DNA of 25,787 bases from Fidelibacterota bacterium REDSEA-S14_B6 (GCA_001626655.1 LUOC01000074.1:1-25787); one strand, 5' to 3'; shown: positions 1 to 8,272, counted from the first letter of the stretch. Numbers and translations are program-made. Notes: generated from the letters alone by a model not told the origin.

Positions 1-294
1 GAGGAGGAGAATGCCGGCATTCGGCTGAGAGCTATCAAGAGTCTCTCCGACTATCCTGATGATCCCACCATCTGGAAAGCAGCAATGAAGGTTCTTCTTG
101 AGGATGAGAATACTGCCATCAGAATCGAGGCGCTCTCGATTCTTGCCCGGAACCCCCGGGAGACGCTCATCCCTGTGCTGCAGGTTGTGTCTCGCCTTGA
201 TGAAAATCCCTACATCAAGGATCAGGCCGGCATCATCCTGAGCGACCTTCTGGAAACTTCCCAGAGTGACGACGTGGAGGAGTTGTTCAAATGA
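1..294 (+). CDS. HEAT-repeat protein, C-terminal part (5' end outside window)
   Basis: The frame is open from base 1 and ends with TGA at 292-294, so only the last 97 residues are visible. They read as paired amphipathic helices with the HEAT/PBS-lyase pattern (for example NAGIRLRAIKSLSDYPDD, then NTAIRIEALSILARNP, then NPYIKDQAGIILSDLLE), giving about three repeat units. HEAT repeats are protein-interaction scaffolds. The stop overlaps the next ATG by 4 bp (ATGA), so the two genes are translationally coupled. In related bacteria a HEAT-repeat C-terminus directly before a DUF4097 gene often belongs to an anti-sigma factor (zinc-finger HC2 type) behind an ECF sigma factor. That identity is inference, because the N-terminus is not in the window. 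Confidence 0.75.
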   Translation, partial: EEENAGIRLRAIKSLSDYPDDPTIWKAAMKVLLEDENTAIRIEALSILARNPRETLIPVLQVVSRLDENPYIKDQAGIILSDLLETSQSDDVEELFK

Positions 295-1541
295 AGTGGC
301 GGGGAACTGTTTACGCTCTTCTTGTCCCTCTGCAGATCGCATCGGGGCAACAGTTTGAGCAGCTCGTTTACAATAAGTTTTTGGCGACCACCACCAAAAC
401 TTTTGAATCCACCGCTACCGGTGAGCTGGTGATCAAGGACTTCCGAGGCGACATCTCTATTTCGGGACATTCCGCCAAGGAAGTGCGCATTGTGAGAAAG
501 ACTTACCTCATTGTCAATTCGGAGGAGAAAGCCGAGCGCCTCCTCAAGAGGGCAAAGGTGACGTTCCGTTCTGAAGCGACGGAGGATGATGCCAAAACAG
601 TTATTGTCGACGGCTTTCCAGACAGAATCCGCCGTCTTGGCGATAACCTGGAAATCACCGTCCCCACCGTTTTCTCTCTGGCGGTCAAGAGCCGCGGCGG
701 TGATCTTGATCTCGATTCAGTTCAGGGCGAGATTGACATCTCTACCTCGGGTGGAGATATTGATTTGAGAGACCTTTCAGGAAAGATCACCGCCCACACG
801 TCTGGCGGAGATGTGGAGGGAATCGGGATCAGTGGAAGGGTCTCTGTATCGACATCAGGTGGCAGCATTGAATTTGAGGATTTGAAAGGCGAACTGAACG
901 GAAGGACCTCCGGTGGCGATGTGAGAGGAGAGCAGATTCAGGGGAGCGTTACGCTCAAGACATCCGGCGGTGAGATTGAACTGTACGATGTTGTGGGACG
1001 TGAGATTTACGGACAGACCAGCGGCGGAGACGTAACGGCCCGTGAACTGATCGCCGAAACCACCATCGACCTCCACACCAGCGGAGGCGACATTGATCTC
1101 GAGGATATTACTGGCGATCTGGAAGCGTCCACTTCCGGAGGTGATATCGACATGGAAAATGTCAGAGGCAGTGTGAAAGTGTGGACATCCGGCGGCGAGA
1201 TCGAGGCTGAACTTGTGCACGGCGCCTTCGACGGCAGGACCTCCGCCGGGGACATTACCCTTTCCAAGATTTGGGATCGACAGTACGAAGACCACGATAT
1301 TGATGTGAAAACTTCTGTCGGAAGTATTGAATTGACTCTTCCGGAGGATTTTCCTGCCGACTTCGATCTCCGGGTCCTCTCCCCGGGACGTGATCCCGGC
1401 GAGGCAATCCTGTCCGATTTTCCGCTCATGATCAGCGCCAGCCGCAACATCAGCAGAGGTGAAGGGACTGCAGGCGACGGGCGGTTCGATGTCCGTGTGG
1501 AGGCGTCCATGGGCTCCATCAGGATCAGACAGGGGAAATAG
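291..1541 (+). CDS. Exported DUF4097-type beta-strand repeat protein (adhesin-like)
   Basis: 416 residues. Residues 1-19 form a short signal peptide with probable cleavage after ASG. From about residue 130 to the end there are 13 units of 18-25 residues, each carrying a TSGGD(I/V)-like turn (SRGGDLDL, TSGGDIDL, TSGGDVEG, TSGGSIEF ... TSAGDITL, TSVGSIEL, SMGSIRI). This is the signature of the DUF4097 / putative auto-transporter adhesin beta-solenoid. The protein probably sits in the periplasm or on the outer membrane; its partner is unknown. The ATG overlaps the HEAT-protein stop by 4 bp and the next gene follows after 12 bp, so it is inside an operon. The last turns lose the second Gly (TSAGD, TSVGS), as expected for a solenoid cap. 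Family assignment is firm; function is not known. Confidence 0.85.
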   Translation: MKWRGTVYALLVPLQIASGQQFEQLVYNKFLATTTKTFESTATGELVIKDFRGDISISGHSAKEVRIVRKTYLIVNSEEKAERLLKRAKVTFRSEATEDDAKTVIVDGFPDRIRRLGDNLEITVPTVFSLAVKSRGGDLDLDSVQGEIDISTSGGDIDLRDLSGKITAHTSGGDVEGIGISGRVSVSTSGGSIEFEDLKGELNGRTSGGDVRGEQIQGSVTLKTSGGEIELYDVVGREIYGQTSGGDVTARELIAETTIDLHTSGGDIDLEDITGDLEASTSGGDIDMENVRGSVKVWTSGGEIEAELVHGAFDGRTSAGDITLSKIWDRQYEDHDIDVKTSVGSIELTLPEDFPADFDLRVLSPGRDPGEAILSDFPLMISASRNISRGEGTAGDGRFDVRVEASMGSIRIRQGK

Positions 1542-1547
1542 AGGAAG
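1541..1547 (+). promoter_or_regulatory. Ribosome binding site deciding a TTG start
   Basis: GAGGAAG begins on the last base of the DUF4097 stop codon and lies 6 nt before the TTG at 1554. It supports TTG at 1554 over the ATG at 1569 for the barrel protein. Confidence 0.55.
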
Positions 1548-1553
1548 CTCGGT

Positions 1554-3059
1554 TTGAGATTGATCAGTATGCTGTTTGTCTGTTTTCCGCTGGCGCTTCA
1601 CGCCCAACAGCCGGACACAACGGTGGCCATGGAATCCCTCGAGCCGGAAGAAGACAGCGGAGGGGCCTCCAGCGAGATCAGGTTTTTCGGTGACTACTAT
1701 ATAGCCGCGGGTGAGACATCTAAGGAAGATGTGAAAGTCTATGGCGGTGATCTCTTTGTCGCCGGCACCGTCGACGGCCAGATCGTTGTCGTGGGCGGTG
1801 ATGCCACTCTCGAATCGACGGCCGCGGTAAAGGGGAGAATTGTAACCATCGGCGGGACTGTACACCAGAATGCAGGCGCCACCGTAACAGGCGAAATCGT
1901 TCAGGCGAACATCCGAAAAGGGATCAATATTGCTCGGAGTGAAGAGGCTCCTGATGGAAGCGACGGGCCAAAGTTTGATTTTGAGGACGACTTTACCTCC
2001 GCTGAGGAGTGGGAAGCAAAGTCATTGGTACATCCTGACATGGACACGTTCATCTACAACAGGGATGAAGGAGTTCTTCTGACGCCGTTCAAATGGCGCT
2101 GGGATCGGGGCGGCAGATCTACTTTCAGGACCAGTCTGAGTCTCGGATACAGATTTGGTCAAGGCGAGGCGGCGGGGCGTCTTTCGCTGGAGAAATCCTT
2201 CGGCGGTGGCGTGGAACCAATCCTTTTTCTCTCTGCGTTTCGGCAAAGCCGGAGTGACGACGGCTATCGGATTCCCGAAGATGAGAACAGTCTTTCCTCC
2301 CTCTTTGCCCGTCAGGACTTCATGGACAGATGGAGCGAAGAGGGGTACGAAGCAGGCGCCGCATTCCACGAATCGGTTATCCACGCGAAAGTGGCGTACC
2401 GCTCGGTTGATATCACCCCTTTCGGTGAAGTGACCGACCTCGTCTCATGGTTTCATAAGGAGAGAACTTTCCGGGCGCCTCTCTCTGTTCCTACAGGAAA
2501 TGTCACTTCCATAGCCGGGAGGATCGCTGTCGGGGCGCTCCACAGAAAATTCCCATCCACCGGTATTATCGTTGCTCTCGATGGAGAATCGGTCCTATCG
2601 GCGGACAATCTGGAAAACTTTGACCGTTTCGTCACCGAGCTCCATGTTAACTGGGAGTTGGCGCCGGATATACTCATTCGAACCAGAACCATGGTTGGGG
2701 AGTCTGAGGGACTTCTCCCTCACTTCAGAACCTTCGGGGTCGGCGGCCTCGGTTCGGTAAGCGCCCACCCTTACAAAGTTCAAACTGGAAACAGGATGGT
2801 GCAGTTGAGCGCCGAACTGATGCTTCTCCCCGATTTTATGGACGGTCATCACTATCTTTCACTGTTCGTCGATTCCGGCAACGCCTGGGACAGGGATGCC
2901 TATAGTTTGACTGATTTTTCCTCCATCGGCGAGAATGCTCTTTCTGCGGCTGGCGTGGGTATAGGGGATGCTGATCTCGACTGGCGCATCAATATCGCCC
3001 GGTCGCTGGACGGAAGGGATACGTGGGAAACAACCTTCAGATTTCACCTCAACTTTTAA
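1554..3059 (+). CDS. Outer-membrane beta-barrel protein with bactofilin-like N-terminal region
   Basis: 501 residues from a TTG start preceded by GAGGAAG at 1541-1547 (6-nt spacing); an in-frame ATG at 1569 is the alternative. A signal peptide ends at LHAQQ. Residues about 45-120 are Gly/Val-rich short strands (YGGDLFVAGTVDG, VVVGGDATLES, VTIGGTVHQNAG) resembling the polymer-forming bactofilin / DUF8173 beta-helix. The remainder resembles a surface-antigen (D15/BamA-type) barrel: GGLGSVSAHPYK is placed like the conserved GGxGSLRGY loop, and the protein ends in Phe (FRFHLNF), a usual outer-membrane insertion signal. The RGY of the canonical motif reads SAH here, so a true BamA-like role is doubtful. 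Likely cotranscribed with the flanking exported proteins. Confidence 0.75.
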   Translation: MRLISMLFVCFPLALHAQQPDTTVAMESLEPEEDSGGASSEIRFFGDYYIAAGETSKEDVKVYGGDLFVAGTVDGQIVVVGGDATLESTAAVKGRIVTIGGTVHQNAGATVTGEIVQANIRKGINIARSEEAPDGSDGPKFDFEDDFTSAEEWEAKSLVHPDMDTFIYNRDEGVLLTPFKWRWDRGGRSTFRTSLSLGYRFGQGEAAGRLSLEKSFGGGVEPILFLSAFRQSRSDDGYRIPEDENSLSSLFARQDFMDRWSEEGYEAGAAFHESVIHAKVAYRSVDITPFGEVTDLVSWFHKERTFRAPLSVPTGNVTSIAGRIAVGALHRKFPSTGIIVALDGESVLSADNLENFDRFVTELHVNWELAPDILIRTRTMVGESEGLLPHFRTFGVGGLGSVSAHPYKVQTGNRMVQLSAELMLLPDFMDGHHYLSLFVDSGNAWDRDAYSLTDFSSIGENALSAAGVGIGDADLDWRINIARSLDGRDTWETTFRFHLNF

Positions 3060-3060
3060 C

Positions 3061-3990
3061 ATGCGCCTCAGTTCAGTCCCCACACTTCTCCTCACCGCCA
3101 TTTTCCTCCTTCCGGCACAGCAAAACGAAGACAGGGACAGAGAGTTCGACAGACATAGGAACCGGCATCAAACGACAAAGAAGGAGTTTCGTTTCGAGGT
3201 GTCAGAAGTGGATGAAGCGAACGTCCGCATCGAGTACGGCCTCGGTGAACTGAATATCGCCGCCGCTCATGAGGAGGGAATCGCCGAGGGGTATGCACGG
3301 TTCGATCCTGATCTGATGACGCCTGATGTGAACTACAGGGCTCGCGGTGGCCGCGGCGATTTGTACATTGGGCTCGAATCTCACGACATGAGCTGGAACG
3401 ACAAGTGGGACGGTGACCGCGGCTTTGACTGGAAGAGAATGCGCGATCATGAGTATGGGAGTGAACTAACATTCGGTCTCCCCACTTCCAGCTCTCTGGA
3501 CGTCGATATGGAGTTCGGCCTCGGGGAGGCTAATATCGATTTGACCGACCTCACCATCGACCGTCTGGAAATCGACTGCGGCCTGAGCGATACCCGGATT
3601 GAGATGAATGCGCCGAATCCGACTGTCTGCCGCCGTGTGGTCATTGAAGCTGGCGTGGGCGATTTTAATGGCGACAACTTGGGCAACCTCCGCTTTCAGG
3701 ATATGCGAATGAACGTCGGCTTGGGCTCAGCCGACCTCGATCTCCGGGGCGCGGTGACGGAAGATGTGGAAGTGGACATCGACGTCGGCCTCGGTTCTCT
3801 TGATCTGACACTGCCGGAAAACGTCAACATTCGTCTCTCGGTTGAACACTCTTTCCTTTCATCGGTCGATGTTGGCGGCCTTGTTCAGGAAAGAAGGGGG
3901 TGGATCTCCCGGGAGTGGGTGTCGGAAAGACCGACCATGGAGATCGATGTCAGCGTCGGTCTCGGCTCCGTGGACGTTCGCGTGCGTTGA
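3061..3990 (+). CDS. Exported toast-rack / LiaF-like beta-repeat protein
   Basis: 309 residues. The frame stays open upstream into the previous gene, but the ATG at 3061 follows that gene's stop by one base and gives a clean signal peptide (MRLSSVPTLLLTAIFLLPAQQ). After a short charged linker, about five strand repeats carry a G(L/V)G motif: EYGLGELNIAAA, EFGLGEANIDLT, EAGVGDFNGDN, NVGLGSADLDL, DVGLGSLDLTL, with a terminal SVGLGSVDVRV. This pattern matches the toast_rack/LiaF-type domains that detect or respond to envelope stress. With the two upstream genes it forms a set of three exported beta-repeat proteins. The stop TGA (3988-3990) directly abuts the stop of the convergent gene. Family call is moderate; function unknown. 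Confidence 0.7.
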   Translation: MRLSSVPTLLLTAIFLLPAQQNEDRDREFDRHRNRHQTTKKEFRFEVSEVDEANVRIEYGLGELNIAAAHEEGIAEGYARFDPDLMTPDVNYRARGGRGDLYIGLESHDMSWNDKWDGDRGFDWKRMRDHEYGSELTFGLPTSSSLDVDMEFGLGEANIDLTDLTIDRLEIDCGLSDTRIEMNAPNPTVCRRVVIEAGVGDFNGDNLGNLRFQDMRMNVGLGSADLDLRGAVTEDVEVDIDVGLGSLDLTLPENVNIRLSVEHSFLSSVDVGGLVQERRGWISREWVSERPTMEIDVSVGLGSVDVRVR

Positions 3991-4554
3991 TCAAGCGAGT
4001 CGTCGGGCGAGAAAATCTTCCAGCGCACCGGGGTGGAATTCGCCGGTGACGTAATGGATAGCCCCCAGCTCTCCCCCCACAATCAACAGGTGGAGCGGAA
4101 GTCCCCAGTTTCGACTATCGTCCATCATTGTTCTGATTCGGTGGTGAGCGGTTGACGGTTTCCGCACTTCGTCCTTCTCACTGAGTTGTCCAAACACGGT
4201 GGGGAGGGCAATGCCCAAAGAGTTCACGAATCGATCCTCCCATGCGGCCCGATCACTGTATTCCACCACCAGAAGCGCTTCAAAGCCTCTCCCTCTCCAG
4301 GCATTGTATAAGGCGTTAAGTAACGGCGCCTCATAGTGACAGTTGGGGCACCACTCTGACATAAACGAAATGAGAAGAACATCAGGAAATCCGTTCTTTT
4401 GGAGTCCGCTCAGGAGGGATTCATTTCTGCTGTTCACAGTCTCGACTTCGAAGTCCAGACAGGCGCCGAGACTTTCGTCACGAAGCGTCTGAATCTCTCC
4501 GTATTCGTGGGGGTGAGACTCGTGGGCGATCTCTGCGGAGGTCAGGTCAGCCAC
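3991..4554 (-). CDS. Thioredoxin-like (TlpA/AhpC-type) protein with CPNC motif
   Basis: 187 residues. A thioredoxin fold is indicated by the strand-then-motif pattern LLISFMSEWCPNCHYEAPLLNALY (redox pair CxxC at about residues 69-72), a following strand with EALLVVEYSD, and a late LPLHLLIVGGELGAIHYVTGE strand pair in the position of the cis-Pro region. There is no signal peptide, so it is probably cytosolic, although it follows a membrane protein. The start used is GTG at 4552-4554, which overlaps the upstream four-TM gene by 13 bp and has no visible Shine-Dalgarno, so the start is uncertain. It is the last gene of the 16-gene minus-strand run. Its substrate cannot be read from sequence. Confidence 0.7.
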   Translation of the reverse strand: MADLTSAEIAHESHPHEYGEIQTLRDESLGACLDFEVETVNSRNESLLSGLQKNGFPDVLLISFMSEWCPNCHYEAPLLNALYNAWRGRGFEALLVVEYSDRAAWEDRFVNSLGIALPTVFGQLSEKDEVRKPSTAHHRIRTMMDDSRNWGLPLHLLIVGGELGAIHYVTGEFHPGALEDFLARRLA

Positions 4555-5039
4555 GATTTGAGGAGGAAGATTGTTGAAATGACGCCGCCTTTATACGCCA
4601 CAATCATCCCGACAGTGACAACTAGAAAAACGAGAACAATCATCCGGCAGGCGACATACTTTTTTTGCAGACTTTCGATGGGGTCGCCGCTGTCGAGGGC
4701 TGATTCTATCTTCCGCAGCACCCCCCGGGACGCATGATATAGACCTATAGCGATGAGCGCAACTGTGATCTTTCCATGCATAATGCCGACCTTGAGCCAG
4801 AAGGTTCTGTCGATTAGCATCAGGACGCCGAGCAGGGGCAGGAAGAAAGAAGCGACCATTTCGGTCCTGTCAGACAGGGAGCGCATTTTCGCTATCATAC
4901 TCTTCTTTTCTTCTGTCGTCGCTTTACCAAAACCGCTAAGAAAAGTGAAATCGAGATAAATCGCCGCACCGAGCCAGGCCACCGCCAGGACAAAGTGCCC
5001 GATCAAATAGAGGTTGTACATCATTCCGCTTTCAGCCAT
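4542..5039 (-). CDS. Four-TM integral membrane protein, function unknown
   Basis: 165 residues from ATG at 5037-5039, preceded by AAAGGA at a 7-nt spacing; an ATG at 5022-5024 would give the classical ATGA overlap with the upstream phosphatase stop. Four hydrophobic segments are visible: LYLIGHFVLAVAWLGAAIYL, VASFFLPLLGVLMLID, HGKITVALIAIGLYHASRG and MIVLVFLVVTVGMIVAY. A charged cytoplasmic loop lies between TM1 and TM2. The arrangement recalls small CopD/DUF2269-type membrane proteins, but no diagnostic metal-binding residues are seen. It overlaps both neighbours and is cotranscribed with them. The longer frame to 5081 lacks a better start signal and only adds polar residues. Confidence 0.65.
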   Translation of the reverse strand: MAESGMMYNLYLIGHFVLAVAWLGAAIYLDFTFLSGFGKATTEEKKSMIAKMRSLSDRTEMVASFFLPLLGVLMLIDRTFWLKVGIMHGKITVALIAIGLYHASRGVLRKIESALDSGDPIESLQKKYVACRMIVLVFLVVTVGMIVAYKGGVISTIFLLKSWLT

Positions 5040-5725
5040 GTCATAATCCTTTCTGTATGTTTTAGTGAATCGACCAGCCACGTCGGGCTGGCAGCTTCAA
5101 TTCTCTCCCTTGTTTCGGGACGCCTGCAGACAATGAGCGATCGGACTCCATTGGCCTTCGCCGCCTCAGCGTCCTGGACCGTGTCGCCCACCAGCACCAT
5201 TCGATCGTGTGTGTACGATTCGCCGAGCGCCTCCCACGACTCTTCCTCGGCCATCCAGACCAGATCTTCTCTGCTCCGGGCGTCATCGCCAAACAGTCCA
5301 AACTCAAACATGTCCCACAGTCCAAACCGCTTCAGTTTTATCGCCGCAGCACGCCTGATGTTCCCCGAAAGTAAACCGGCCTGCCACCCCTCCCCGCGGC
5401 ACGCTCTTACCAGCTCCACGGCATCTTCGTAAATGTACGCTTCGTTATGATCCTGATAGGCTTCTTCAAGTTTGGCGGGGTACTGTTCCAAAAGAGTGCT
5501 CACCATCGATGACAGCTCCCCGTCGCTGAAGTTGGTACGGCGAAGAGCCGTCTCAAGGATTATAGGATCGGTGAAGCCCGCCACATCCTCCACCTTGAGT
5601 TTCGGCGAGGCGCCACTAACCTCTTCCACCATACTGTCCAACAGTTTCCGAGCGATGGTGCCGGGATGGATGAGCGTCCCGTCGATGTCGAACAGAATGA
5701 GCTGTTTGGTCCTGTAGCGTGCCAT
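5021..5725 (-). CDS. HAD-superfamily phosphatase (phosphoglycolate phosphatase-like)
   Basis: 234 residues from ATG at 5723-5725, chosen because motif I (LILFDIDGTLIHP) lies 9 residues inside, the usual place; the frame open to 5884 runs into the DoxX gene and is not used. The HAD motifs are in order: DxDGT nucleophile, GLLSGN (motif II Ser), a Lys in KLKRFGLWDMFEFG (motif III) and VLVGDTVQDAEAAKANG (motif IV). A helical cap of about 80 residues follows motif I, so this is a C1-cap, phosphoglycolate-phosphatase-type enzyme that hydrolyses a small phosphate ester. The substrate is not predictable. Its ATG shares one base with the stop of the upstream DoxX-like gene (TGATG). Confidence 0.8.
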   Translation of the reverse strand: MARYRTKQLILFDIDGTLIHPGTIARKLLDSMVEEVSGASPKLKVEDVAGFTDPIILETALRRTNFSDGELSSMVSTLLEQYPAKLEEAYQDHNEAYIYEDAVELVRACRGEGWQAGLLSGNIRRAAAIKLKRFGLWDMFEFGLFGDDARSREDLVWMAEEESWEALGESYTHDRMVLVGDTVQDAEAAKANGVRSLIVCRRPETRERIEAASPTWLVDSLKHTERIMTWLKAE

Positions 5726-6138
5726 CAGGTTAGAATGTAGAGTCCGGCCACTATCAGGAGGAAGTAATTCACAAGCACGGCAGCCCCGACGTAATCCTTG
5801 TTGATTCTCTGTCCCGCAAAAAGAAACAGGACATTGATCCCCGCCAGCAACGTTCCCCAGAGCGCCCATTCTGTCGATTCCCACAGCAGCAGTTCAATGA
5901 AGCCGTAACCGCAGGCGATCCCGGCAGCCACTTCAAGCACTGTAATCACCGAAAGCATGGGGACTACGAAGGGCGACAGAGTAGATTTCGAAAAATGTTC
6001 CGTCAGGTATTCGATATTACCGCTCCAGTCGAACAGTTTGTCGAAGCCCGATTGCAGGAATAAGACAGCCAAGAACGCGGTTACAAGGAGCTGCATGGCC
6101 CATTCAATCGAGAACGAAAATCCGAAGATGTCGATCAT
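5725..6138 (-). CDS. DoxX-like four-TM membrane protein
   Basis: 137 residues, four predicted TM helices. The first contains the DoxX-like stretch LAVLFLQSGFDKLFDW (G-x-x-K-L-F), followed by an amphipathic region with PFVVPMLSVITVLEVAAGI, the second DoxX hallmark (helix with E near a Gly-rich turn). DoxX family members are inner-membrane proteins linked in some bacteria to redox homeostasis. The gene is tightly coupled: its ATG overlaps the plsC stop by 4 bp and its stop overlaps the next gene by 1 bp. Confidence 0.7.
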   Translation of the reverse strand: MIDIFGFSFSIEWAMQLLVTAFLAVLFLQSGFDKLFDWSGNIEYLTEHFSKSTLSPFVVPMLSVITVLEVAAGIACGYGFIELLLWESTEWALWGTLLAGINVLFLFAGQRINKDYVGAAVLVNYFLLIVAGLYILT

Positions 6139-6989
6139 ACCGTTTCCTCCGTTTCACTTTCCCCTAACAGTTCCAGCATGTTGGCTCGGACGAGGGACTG
6201 GAGCTCCTCAAGCGATGTCCCCTTATAGTCATCATAAAGAATAAAATCTCCCACGTCGATCGTCACTTTACCGGGGCGAATCCTCCAGTCGGTTTTCCGC
6301 TTTATCTCGAAGGCCCCCTTGAAAACTGCGATAAGGATATCCGCTTCCGCACCGGCGGCGAGATGGAACGCCCCTTTCTTGAACGGTTTCAGTTTACCCG
6401 TATCTGTCCGCGTCCCCTCCGGCGCCATGAAGACACAGACCCCCTCCTCAAGCTTTTGCTTGGCCATTCCCACCGCTTGGATCGCTTCGCTCGTTTTGCG
6501 TCGCTTTAGCGGAATGATGCCGTAGCGTTTGAGCATGATCCCCCATAACGGAAGTTTGAACTGATAGGCGGCGCCGAGAGCGGTCACTTGGCGGAACGTA
6601 AGAGCTGCCATGAGAAAGACATCAAACAGCGATTCGTGGTTGATGAGCAACAGATACGCTTTGTCGCGCTTGAGCCTTTCCCGGCCGTTTAACTTCACGA
6701 TAACGCCAAAACTGAGGAGCATCAGACGGCCGTAAAATCGAATGGCCCAGTGGACGCGTCTGGGATGGAAGATGAAAACGAGGGGAGTCAGCGTAAGGAC
6801 GGTGAATACAAATGTGACAAAGCCGATGGGATAAAAAATGAAGGAAAGGATGGTGTGTCTAAAGCCGAGTGGCGCCGCCACTTCCCGGGGGGTCTGCTCT
6901 CCGTGATATTCGGTGGTGCGGAGAATCTTTACCGCCGCGACAGCAAAAAGCGCCAGCAAGATCAACGCGAGCCATGTCCAGACCGTCAT
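6135..6989 (-). CDS. plsC: 1-acyl-sn-glycerol-3-phosphate acyltransferase
   Basis: 284 residues. The acyltransferase motifs are complete: NHESLFD (NHx4D catalytic dyad), the LPLWGIMLKRYGIIPLKR block with the acceptor-binding region, APEGTRT (motif III, EGTR) and a following KPFKKGAFHLA block. There are N-terminal hydrophobic helices (residues 4-22 and about 46-75), so it is anchored in the inner membrane. It transfers an acyl chain to the sn-2 position of lysophosphatidic acid to make phosphatidic acid. It overlaps both neighbours by 4 bp (ATGA). The amino-terminal region is longer than the minimal 240-residue PlsC, which is common in this branch. Confidence 0.9.
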   Translation of the reverse strand: MTVWTWLALILLALFAVAAVKILRTTEYHGEQTPREVAAPLGFRHTILSFIFYPIGFVTFVFTVLTLTPLVFIFHPRRVHWAIRFYGRLMLLSFGVIVKLNGRERLKRDKAYLLLINHESLFDVFLMAALTFRQVTALGAAYQFKLPLWGIMLKRYGIIPLKRRKTSEAIQAVGMAKQKLEEGVCVFMAPEGTRTDTGKLKPFKKGAFHLAAGAEADILIAVFKGAFEIKRKTDWRIRPGKVTIDVGDFILYDDYKGTSLEELQSLVRANMLELLGESETEETV

Positions 6990-8272
6990 GACACCGCTTT
7001 CGCCGCTTTCGCCGTTTTTCTCAGGAGTCTTCTCAACCGATGCTCAAGCGCATGCCGCTCGTTAATCCGGTGAGCCGGCAGACAGTGGAGAGCCTTCTCC
7101 ACCACAGTGGCGCCCTCTTCAAATTCCTTCGCCTTGTGCTCTAGATATTTTGCCAGTTCAACGTAGGGCGACAACCGGAAGGGGTCATCTAAATCAATGG
7201 CCCGCCGCCACAGTTTTTCTGCATCGCGCCATCGTGTTTCGGCCTTATAGATCATGGCGAGGTCGAGAGCGGCGCGAGTCCAAAGTCTTCCGGAGGCGGC
7301 GCTCTCCATGGCATCACTGAACGACCGCGCTGCTTCCTCCCGCTTGCCGAGGCGGCGGTAGATTCTCCCGCGGGCTAGGGCGGTCCCGTAAGAAGGGGCG
7401 CCTGTCGGCTTAGCTAGACTCTGCCAGAGATGGCCCGTCAACGCCGAAAGGGAAGCAATATCATCTGCATTGTGCTGGAAAACGCGGTAGAGTGGATCAC
7501 TGTTCCCCTGCCTCAGGAAACGGAAGTACGCCGCAGGGACCTCGCTCCCCGGAAAATCGTCTTCTCGTTCAAATCCGAGAATCTTCGACTCCAGTGTCTG
7601 AAGCTGACAGTCGGGCAACTGTCCGCCCCACAACTGGCGACTGGGATAGAGGAGATCGATATGATCCAGATCGGCAAAGGGTGATCGCCGACGTTTCAGG
7701 AGATAGCGAGTTTCGAGTTGGGGGACGTCGAAACTTTTTCCGTTGAACGTAATGAGCGCCTTCGCCGGTTTCACAAACTCATCCACGAGATCGAGCATCC
7801 CCTCTTCCACCTCGGGCGAATCGGCGAAGAACTGCTTCACCTTGAAACAGCCCTGGTCAAAAAAACCGAGACTGATGAGGAACGGGATTGTCCCTCCTCC
7901 ACCGGCGAGACCCGACGTCTCCGTATCCATAAAAAGGGTCCGCTTCAGATCAAACTCTTTCACCTCGGGAACACGGCACCACCTGTGCAACAGATCGCCT
8001 TCTACAGTCTTAAGTGAATCCATAGCGACAGTTCCGTGCTGATGCTGTTTTGGATATTTGACTGTCGCAACGAAGACATCCCCAAATGCGGTGTTGATAT
8101 ATTCACCATCAACAAATTCGTGCATGCCTCGTACAGCCCTTGTGAACGAATCGTCGGCAAACTGTTTGGCTTCTCCCCGGTTGTAGAGCCGCCGGAGACC
8201 ATCAATAAGCGCCGCATCAGCCCCTCTCTCGCGGCGGACGGTTCCATCGAGTTTTTGACGCAGATCAGGCAC
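6986..8272 (-). CDS. mrfB: DEDDh exonuclease with TPR tail, MrfB (YprB)-like
   Basis: 428 residues from GTG at 8270-8272. The first half is an RNase_H_2/YprB-type DEDD exonuclease: TLFMDTETSGL (Exo I), TFNGKSFDVPQLETR (Exo II), HIDLLYPSR, and HNADDIASL (Exo III with the His of the DEDDh class). The last 140 residues are TPR-like helix pairs (ALARGRIYRRLGKREEAARSF, ALDLAMIYKAETRWRDAEKLW). This layout matches Bacillus MrfB, which works with helicase MrfA (also in this gene run) in excision of mitomycin adducts. The GTG is preferred because it has GGAG 5 nt upstream and overlaps the displaced mutY terminus by 8 bp. The ATG at 8350 is also open but adds 26 residues read from what appears to be former mutY sequence. 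Confidence 0.8.
   Translation of the reverse strand: MPDLRQKLDGTVRRERGADAALIDGLRRLYNRGEAKQFADDSFTRAVRGMHEFVDGEYINTAFGDVFVATVKYPKQHQHGTVAMDSLKTVEGDLLHRWCRVPEVKEFDLKRTLFMDTETSGLAGGGGTIPFLISLGFFDQGCFKVKQFFADSPEVEEGMLDLVDEFVKPAKALITFNGKSFDVPQLETRYLLKRRRSPFADLDHIDLLYPSRQLWGGQLPDCQLQTLESKILGFEREDDFPGSEVPAAYFRFLRQGNSDPLYRVFQHNADDIASLSALTGHLWQSLAKPTGAPSYGTALARGRIYRRLGKREEAARSFSDAMESAASGRLWTRAALDLAMIYKAETRWRDAEKLWRRAIDLDDPFRLSPYVELAKYLEHKAKEFEEGATVVEKALHCLPAHRINERHALEHRLRRLLRKTAKAAKAVS

Noticed and set aside
680..1345. Tandem DNA repeat or VNTR
   Set aside because: The repeat exists at protein level only; codons differ between units and there is no exact DNA repetition.
855..1865. Long open frame on the minus strand
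   Set aside because: It is antisense to the DUF4097 gene and the next gene; its apparent regularity is the mirror of the TSGGD codons. No family features.
2968..3060. Earlier start for the toast-rack protein
   Set aside because: It would overlap the barrel protein and bury the signal peptide; ATG at 3061 is one base after the previous stop.
5726..5884. Longer N-terminus for the HAD phosphatase
   Set aside because: The extension lies wholly inside the DoxX-like gene and would put motif I more than 60 residues in; the TGATG junction supports the start at 5725.
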